Assembly: GCA_014360395.1 (NCBI GenBank)
Contig: JACIXM010000335.1
Location: 1-6,085, forward strand
Length of the DNA: 6,085 bases
Origin: Actinotalea sp.
GTDB taxonomy: Bacteria > Actinomycetota > Actinomycetes > Actinomycetales > Cellulomonadaceae
Direction: 5' to 3'
The position numbers and the translations under genes are program-made. The notes under the pieces were generated by a model. It worked only from the letters and a program-made list of their open reading frames with translations. It had not been told where the DNA came from and did not search any database. Of this stretch, positions 1 to 3,620 are shown piece by piece. Every line of letters begins with the position of its first letter. The stretch's first letter is position 1.

Positions 1-977
1 GCGTCCAGTGGGGCCGCCCTGTCGGGCGGCACGAGGCCGTCAGCACGAAGCTCGCGTTCATCGCGGCGACGGCGTTCGGGCTCGAGGCCGTGTTCGAGAT
101 GTCCGCGGCCCTGGCCGACGCCGGCCAGAAGGACGTCCGGATCGAGGCAGCCCTGGCCAAGCTGTGGTCCAGCGAGATGGGCTTCGCCGTCGCCGACGAC
201 CTCGTGCAGGTCCGCGGTGGCCGCGGCTACGAGACCGCCGACTCGTTGGCCGCCCGCGGGGAGCGCGCGGTCGCCGTCGAGCAGCTGTTCCGCGACATGC
301 GCATCAACCGGATCTTCGAGGGCAGCTCGGAGATCATGCGGCTGCTCATCGCCCGGGAGGCGGTGGACGCCCATCTCGCCGCCGCCGGTGACCTCGCGTC
401 CGCCGACGCCGACCTCGCCGCCAAGGCCCGGGCCGCCGTCGGGGCGGGCGGCTTCTACGCCCGATGGCTGCCCGGTCTCGTCGTCGGCAAGGGGACGCTG
501 CCCGGCGCCTACGCCGAGTTCGGTCCCCTCGCGACCCACCTGCGCTACGTCGAGCGGTCCTCCCGGGCCCTCGCGCGCCAGACCTTCGCCGCGATGGTCC
601 GGCACCAGGCGCGGCTCGAGCAGCGCCAGGTCCTGCTGGGCCGGATCGTCGACATCGGCGCGGAGCTCTTCGCGATGACCGCCGCGTGCACCCGGGCCGA
701 GGCGCTGCGGCGGCACGACCCGCCGAGCGGCACGGCCGCGTACCGGCTCGCGGACGCCTTCTGCCGCCAGTCCCGTAGTCGTGCGGAGCACCTCTTCCGC
801 CAGCTGCACCACAACGACGACGCCGCCGACCGCGCCGTGGCCCGCGCCGTCCTCGAGGGGGAGCACCGCTGGCTGGAGGAGGGCATCCTCGACCTGTCCG
901 AGGGGACCGGCCCGTGGATCGCCGCGGTTGAGCCGGGTCCGTCGACGCGGGAGGACGTCAGCCGGCGCTACCGCTGA
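1..977 (+). CDS. Acyl-CoA dehydrogenase, VLCAD-like, C-terminal part (5' truncated by window edge)
   Basis: The reading frame is open from base 3 and gives 324 residues to the TGA at 975-977; the true start lies upstream of the window. Acyl-CoA dehydrogenases use FAD to desaturate acyl-CoA at C2-C3 in beta-oxidation and pass electrons to ETF. Seen here: the conserved segment VQWGRPVGRHEAVSTKLAF, then the QVRGGRGYE glycine-rich motif (bases about 207-233), then RINRIFEGSSEI. The Glu codon at 318-320 lies where VLCAD/ACAD9-type enzymes carry the catalytic base (RIFRIFEGT in VLCAD); Ser replaces the usual Thr of EGT. About 215 further residues follow the catalytic motif, which fits the long C-terminal extension of the VLCAD-type subfamily and not short-chain enzymes, which end soon after it. 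Substrate chain length cannot be read from the sequence. The GTG at base 90 is an internal Val codon, not a start. The family call is secure; the exact role is not. Confidence 0.93.
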   Translation, partial: VQWGRPVGRHEAVSTKLAFIAATAFGLEAVFEMSAALADAGQKDVRIEAALAKLWSSEMGFAVADDLVQVRGGRGYETADSLAARGERAVAVEQLFRDMRINRIFEGSSEIMRLLIAREAVDAHLAAAGDLASADADLAAKARAAVGAGGFYARWLPGLVVGKGTLPGAYAEFGPLATHLRYVERSSRALARQTFAAMVRHQARLEQRQVLLGRIVDIGAELFAMTAACTRAEALRRHDPPSGTAAYRLADAFCRQSRSRAEHLFRQLHHNDDAADRAVARAVLEGEHRWLEEGILDLSEGTGPWIAAVEPGPSTREDVSRRYR

Positions 978-998
978 CGACGGCGCGCCGTCGTCAGC
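973..998. terminator. Perfect 26-nt palindrome, probable bidirectional terminator
   Basis: Two perfect 13-base arms (973-985 and 986-998) meet with no spacer; as RNA this gives an 11-bp stem closed by a GCGC tetraloop. The palindrome starts two bases before the acyl-CoA dehydrogenase stop codon and so includes it. It lies between the 3' end of that gene (+) and the 3' end of the tRNA-Ser gene (-), so it could serve both converging transcripts. There is no T-tract on either side, which is common for actinobacterial hairpin terminators but makes the terminator role an inference. Confidence 0.65.
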
Positions 999-1018
999 AC
1001 GCGCGATCGCACCCTGCG

Positions 1019-1106
1019 CGGAGGGCAAGGGATTCGAACCCTTGGTGCGGGGTTGCCGCACAACGGTTTTCAAGACCGTCACCTTCGGCCGCTCGGTCAG
1101 CCCTCC
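1019..1106 (-). tRNA. tRNA-Ser (anticodon UGA)
   Basis: The minus strand folds as a class II tRNA of 88 nt. The 7-bp acceptor stem is GGAGGGC (1100-1106) with GCCCTCC (1020-1026), and the discriminator base is G (1019), as usual for serine tRNAs. The anticodon arm has a loop reading CTTGAAA with anticodon TGA, which reads UCA and UCN-type serine codons. A long variable arm (TGCGG, CAAC loop, CCGCA) follows and marks a Ser/Leu-type tRNA. The T arm contains GGTTCGAATCC. The CCA end is not encoded: the next bases are CGC. The gene is transcribed toward the acyl-CoA dehydrogenase gene and ends 20 bp from the palindrome at 973-998. Confidence 0.96.
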
Positions 1107-1277
1107 TCGCTCCTCCCCGGCCGTGAGGGCGGCGAGCGAGCGCGCCGCCATCATGCCAGGCGCCGGCGACCACGTCGTGAGAACCGACTGGTGGGCGCGG
1201 CGGGCCGGCCGCATCCTGGCTCCGACGCCCGCCGTCGTGCGCCACCCGACCGTCGAGCCGTCCAGCAGGGGGCTGCC
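1107..1277. other. Divergent intergenic region between tRNA-Ser and the 90-aa gene
   Basis: These 171 bp must hold the promoters of the tRNA (-) and the small gene (+). The only weak -10-like hexamer for the tRNA is CATGAT on the minus strand (1150-1155), about 44 bases upstream of the mature 5' end, with no good -35. For the + strand gene only the ribosome binding site at 1267-1272 is clear. I see no further gene. Confidence 0.4.
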
Positions 1278-1550
1278 ATGTCGTACTCCACACCCGAGAC
1301 CGTCGTGTCCGGGGTCGTCTACGCCGTCGTCGACGTCGCGGGCGGTGGGCCACCCACCGACCTGGCGCAGTTCGCCGGGAACGCCACCTTCCGCGTTCAG
1401 GGCCCGACCGGCGAGCACGAGGTCGCCGGCGAGGGCGTGACGCAGGGCGACGCCGTGCGCTTCCACCAGAAGATGCCGCCGGACGGCAAGGACGCGCGCG
1501 TCTGGACGATCCGCCGCGAAGCGGAGGGCGTCGTCGCCGAGTCGGCGTGA
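1278..1550 (+). CDS. Small protein of unknown function, 90 aa
   Basis: ATG at 1278 is preceded by AGGGGG (1267-1272) five bases away, which decides this start; the same frame is open further upstream, but that part would run antisense through the tRNA gene. The 90-residue product begins MSYSTPETVVSGVVYAVVDV and ends in an acidic, Ala/Val-rich stretch. It has no signal peptide, membrane segment or cysteine. The middle (about residues 36-62, FAGNATFRVQGPTGEHEVAG) reads like alternating beta strands, and the part around residues 62-80 contains FHQKMPPDGKDARVWTIRR. I do not recognise the family. It converges on the PIN-domain gene with 25 bp between the stop codons. A link between the two is possible but nothing in the sequence shows one. 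The coding call rests on the ribosome binding site and plausible protein composition. Confidence 0.68.
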   Translation: MSYSTPETVVSGVVYAVVDVAGGGPPTDLAQFAGNATFRVQGPTGEHEVAGEGVTQGDAVRFHQKMPPDGKDARVWTIRREAEGVVAESA

Positions 1551-1575
1551 CCCGGCGTCGTCGCTGCGGCTCGTC

Positions 1576-1986
1576 TCAGGCGTCCCACCAGCCGTCGGAG
1601 CGGCCCGGTGACACGACGCGCACGTCGTAGATGGACGCCACCCGGGCCAGCAGCGCGTCGTACGTGGCGAGCTGCTCGATGTCGGGGTGCGCGACGACGA
1701 TCCCCAGGTGCATCGCCCGGAACGGGTCGAGCACGGCCGACGCCATCGAGGCCGGCTTGAACGCCTGGTCGAAGAACCGCACGACGGTGACGCGCTCGGC
1801 CAGCTCGTGCGCCTTGGCGCGCGCGACGGTGTCCCCGCCGAGCGCCGCCCGCCGCAGCTCGTTCAGCCCGAGGGGCGAGGTGACGACGTCGTCGGCGTGC
1901 TCGGCGTACCAGCGCAGCCACCAGACGGACTCGGCATCGGTCGCCAGCACGCGGCTCAGCGCCGAGCCGTCGGCGTACGTCAGCAT
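1576..1986 (-). CDS. PIN-domain protein, VapC-like putative ribonuclease
   Basis: This 136-residue protein has the length and acidic pattern of VapC-type PIN nucleases, which cleave RNA using metal ions held by conserved acidic residues. Visible candidates are D6 in YADGSAL (family pattern YLDxSAL), E43 in LNELRRAA, D87 in LDPFRAMHLGI and D110 in ATYDALLARVA, followed by the typical C-terminal RVVSPG strand. The ATG at 1984-1986 is preceded by AGGAG (1997-2001) ten bases upstream; a second GAGGAG directly abuts the ATG. The 116 bp upstream carry no room for a normal VapB-type antitoxin gene and end in the hairpin that closes the conservon operon, so the gene appears to have its own promoter and to be an orphan. 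Family membership is seen from motifs; toxin activity is inferred and unproven. Confidence 0.85.
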   Translation of the reverse strand: MLTYADGSALSRVLATDAESVWWLRWYAEHADDVVTSPLGLNELRRAALGGDTVARAKAHELAERVTVVRFFDQAFKPASMASAVLDPFRAMHLGIVVAHPDIEQLATYDALLARVASIYDVRVVSPGRSDGWWDA

Positions 1987-2012
1987 CTCCTCATCGCTCC
2001 TCGTCCCCGTGG

Positions 2013-2018
2013 AGCCTA
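2013..2018 (-). promoter_or_regulatory. Candidate -10 element (TAGGCT) for the PIN-domain gene
   Basis: On the minus strand TAGGCT fits the actinobacterial TAnnnT -10 pattern. It would place the transcript start near 2006, giving a leader of about 20 nt that includes the AGGAG at 1997-2001. The upstream hairpin at 2046-2101 would block read-through from the conservon operon, so a local promoter is needed. No convincing -35 hexamer is visible at the usual distance, so the call is tentative. Confidence 0.35.
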
Positions 2019-2045
2019 GATCACCGCGGGCGGCGCACGGTTCGG

Positions 2046-2101
2046 GGACGACGACGGCGGCGCGACCCGCACCGGGCCGCGCCGCCGCGCCGTCGTCGTC
2101 C
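2046..2101 (-). terminator. Long GC-rich hairpin, probable terminator of the conservon operon
   Basis: A perfect 14-bp stem pairs 2046-2059 (GGACGACGACGGCG) with 2088-2101. Inside it, after a bulge on one side, 2060-2064 can pair with 2078-2082. The structure begins one base after the GTPase stop codon in the direction of transcription (minus strand) and fills the gap before the PIN gene. There is no T-tract, so termination is inferred from position and stability. Confidence 0.7.
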
Positions 2102-2102
2102 G

Positions 2103-2720
2103 TCAGGCGACGCCGGCACGCAGCCGCTGCATCGCCAGCTGCACGAGGGAGATGAGCGTCTGCTTGGTCGCCGCGCGGTTGCGGGCGTCGGTGTACATCA
2201 GCGGCACGTGCGCCGGGACCTGGAGCGCCTCGCGGATGTCCTCCAGCTGGTGCTTGGCCACGCCGTCGAAGCAGTTCACCGCGACGACGAACGGGATGCC
2301 CCGCGACTCGAAGTAGTCCACGGCGGGGAAGCACTGGTCCAGGCGCTCGGTGTCGACCAGCACCACGGCGCCGATCGCGCCGCGGACCAGGTCGTCCCAC
2401 ATGAACAGGAACCGGTCCTGACCCGGGGTCCCGAAGAGGTAGAGCCACAGCGACCCGGGCAGGGCGATGCGACCGAAGTCCATCGCGACCGTGGTGGTGG
2501 CCTTGCGGTCCGAGACCCCGCCGGCGTCGTCGACGCCGACCGAGTGCTCGGTCATGGCCGCCTCGGTGTTGAGCGGCTCGATGTCGGAGATCGAGCCGAT
2601 GAACGTCGTCTTGCCGACGGCGAAGCCGCCCGCGACGACGATCTTGACGACGGTGGGGGCGACACCGGCGGCGGCCGCCGAGCGGTCCGAGACGGCGGTG
2701 TCAGAGGGCTGAAATGCCAT
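2103..2720 (-). CDS. Small Ras-like GTPase of the conservon type (CvnD family)
   Basis: The 205-residue product is a P-loop GTPase, last gene of the operon and probably the output switch of the complex. From the ATG at 2718-2720: P-loop GGFAVGKTT at 31-39; switch region TEAAMTEHSVGVDD at 52-65; FGTPGQDRF at 96-104 in the G3 position, where Ras has DTAGQ; VAVNCFDG at 146-153 in the G4 position, where Ras has NKxD; and a DARN motif near the C-terminus in the G5 position. These variant G3 and G4 motifs are typical of the actinobacterial CvnD group. A GTG nine bases upstream (2727-2729) is also in frame, but GGAGA at 2730-2734 lies nine bases from the ATG and only overlaps the GTG context, so the ATG is preferred. 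The start overlaps the end of the DUF742 gene by 20 nt, which suggests translational coupling. In Streptomyces the CvnD partner is membrane-associated through its operon partners. Confidence 0.94.
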   Translation of the reverse strand: MAFQPSDTAVSDRSAAAAGVAPTVVKIVVAGGFAVGKTTFIGSISDIEPLNTEAAMTEHSVGVDDAGGVSDRKATTTVAMDFGRIALPGSLWLYLFGTPGQDRFLFMWDDLVRGAIGAVVLVDTERLDQCFPAVDYFESRGIPFVVAVNCFDGVAKHQLEDIREALQVPAHVPLMYTDARNRAATKQTLISLVQLAMQRLRAGVA

Positions 2721-3120
2721 TGAGAACACTCTCCAGCACGCTCAGGGACAGGGCGGGGGACTGACCGGTGTGCACGCTGACGGGTGTCGACGTGTGGACG
2801 CGGATGTACTGGGCGTCGGCGAGGTCCGTCACCAGGATGCGGACGACGCCGATCGGCAGGCGCAGCAGCGCGGAGAGCTCCGCCACCGACACGAACGTGT
2901 GGGCCGCGTGCTGGAGGATCGCGCGCTTCTCGGGCGGCAGGCCGTGCGCCGACGCGGCGCCGGGGAGCACCTCGACGAGCGCCTCCAGCGGCAGGTCGGA
3001 GTTGGCCGCACGGACGCGGCCGCCGGTGACGGCGTAGGGCCGCACCGTCCGCGCCTCGTACTCGCTCCCGTCGTCGGGTTCGGCGTGCCGCCCCGCTCCG
3101 GAGCCCGGTTGGATGGCCAT
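2701..3120 (-). CDS. DUF742 protein of the conservon operon (CvnC family)
   Basis: The 139-residue protein carries the DUF742 signature VRPYAVTGGR at residues 26-35, then LPLEALV, then a winged-helix-like region at about 62-109 with SVAELSALLRLPIGVVRILV, and the family-typical end VLESVLNGISAL. DUF742 proteins occur almost only between Roadblock and GTPase genes in actinobacteria; they are thought to be adaptors of the histidine kinase-GTPase complex, though no biochemical role is firmly set. The helix-turn-helix look of 78-109 may reflect protein contact and not DNA binding. The ATG at 3118-3120 follows the Roadblock stop codon by 4 nt with no clear ribosome binding site, so its translation is likely coupled to the upstream gene. 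The N-terminal 25 residues are polar, Gly/Glu-rich and probably disordered. Confidence 0.94.
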   Translation of the reverse strand: MAIQPGSGAGRHAEPDDGSEYEARTVRPYAVTGGRVRAANSDLPLEALVEVLPGAASAHGLPPEKRAILQHAAHTFVSVAELSALLRLPIGVVRILVTDLADAQYIRVHTSTPVSVHTGQSPALSLSVLESVLNGISAL

Positions 3121-3124
3121 CGGC

Positions 3125-3574
3125 TCAGACCGCCGACGTCCGCAGGGCGCCGTCGACCGGCAGGGCGCCGCGCATCTCGGTGACGAGCTGCGGCGTCAGG
3201 GTGCTCTCGGTCCGGGCGACGAGCATCGCCATCTCGTAGCCGATGAGCCCGACGTCGCAGGAGGAGTCCGCGACCACCGCGAGCACGGAGCCGTTCGACA
3301 CGCTCATGAGGAAGACGAAGAGCTCGTCCATCTCCACGATCGCCTGCCGGACCTCGCCCGCCTGCAGCTGCCGGGCCGCCCCCTTGGTCAGGCTCGACAT
3401 GCCCGCCACGATCGCCGCCATCTGGTCCCCGTTGGTGCGGTCCAGGTTGTCGGACATCGCCATGAGCAGGCCGTCCGCGGACACCACGAGGGTGTGGCGG
3501 GTGCCGGGGACCGTGCGGACGAAGTTGTCCAGGAGCCAGCCGAAGTTGGCTGCTTCCGTGCTGAGCGCTGTCAC
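3125..3574 (-). CDS. Roadblock/LC7 domain protein of the conservon operon (CvnB family)
   Basis: The 149-residue product matches Roadblock/LC7 proteins over nearly its whole length: FGWLLDNFVRTVPGTRHTLV (11-30), VSADGLLMAMS (31-41), DQMAAIVAGMSSL (50-62), VRQAIVEMDELFVFLMSVSNG (75-95) and LAVVADSSCDVGLIGYEMAML (98-118). Roadblock proteins dimerise and regulate small GTPases; MglB acting on MglA in Myxococcus is the best-known bacterial case. Here the partner is probably the GTPase at 2103-2720. The start is a GTG at 3572-3574, supported by a strong GAGGAGGAG (3577-3585) just upstream; no other start exists near the N-terminus. It lies 46 nt after the histidine kinase stop codon and 4 nt before the DUF742 gene. 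The last ~15 residues are outside the conserved domain. Confidence 0.95.
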   Translation of the reverse strand: MTALSTEAANFGWLLDNFVRTVPGTRHTLVVSADGLLMAMSDNLDRTNGDQMAAIVAGMSSLTKGAARQLQAGEVRQAIVEMDELFVFLMSVSNGSVLAVVADSSCDVGLIGYEMAMLVARTESTLTPQLVTEMRGALPVDGALRTSAV

Positions 3575-3576
3575 TG

Positions 3577-3585
3577 CTCCTCCTC
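3577..3585 (-). promoter_or_regulatory. Strong ribosome binding site of the Roadblock gene
   Basis: GAGGAGGAG on the minus strand lies in the 46-nt gap between the histidine kinase and Roadblock genes, with its core AGGAGG (3579-3584) four bases from the GTG start. It decides the non-ATG start, and it suggests the Roadblock protein is translated independently of the kinase and perhaps at a higher level. Confidence 0.75.
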
Positions 3586-3620
3586 GAGGTAGCCGGCCTG
3601 TCGGCGGCGAGATGTCGCGG

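Noticed and set aside
78..110. GTG at 90 as the acyl-CoA dehydrogenase start
   Set aside because: The frame is open and conserved upstream to the window edge (VQWGRPVGRHEAVSTK), and no ribosome binding site precedes 90.
1019..1106. tRNA-Ser as an integration site for a mobile element
   Set aside because: No repeated copy of the tRNA 3' end, integrase or foreign-composition segment is visible in the window.
1150..1155. CATGAT on the minus strand as the -10 of tRNA-Ser
   Set aside because: It fits only the A2/T6 positions of the -10 pattern, has no good -35, and would need a ~36-nt 5' leader. Not strong enough to list as a promoter.
1576..2448. 290-codon extension of the PIN frame upstream to 2448
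   Set aside because: The extra part runs through the terminator hairpin and antisense-frame-shifted through the GTPase gene. The ATG at 1986 has a ribosome binding site and gives a normal PIN length.
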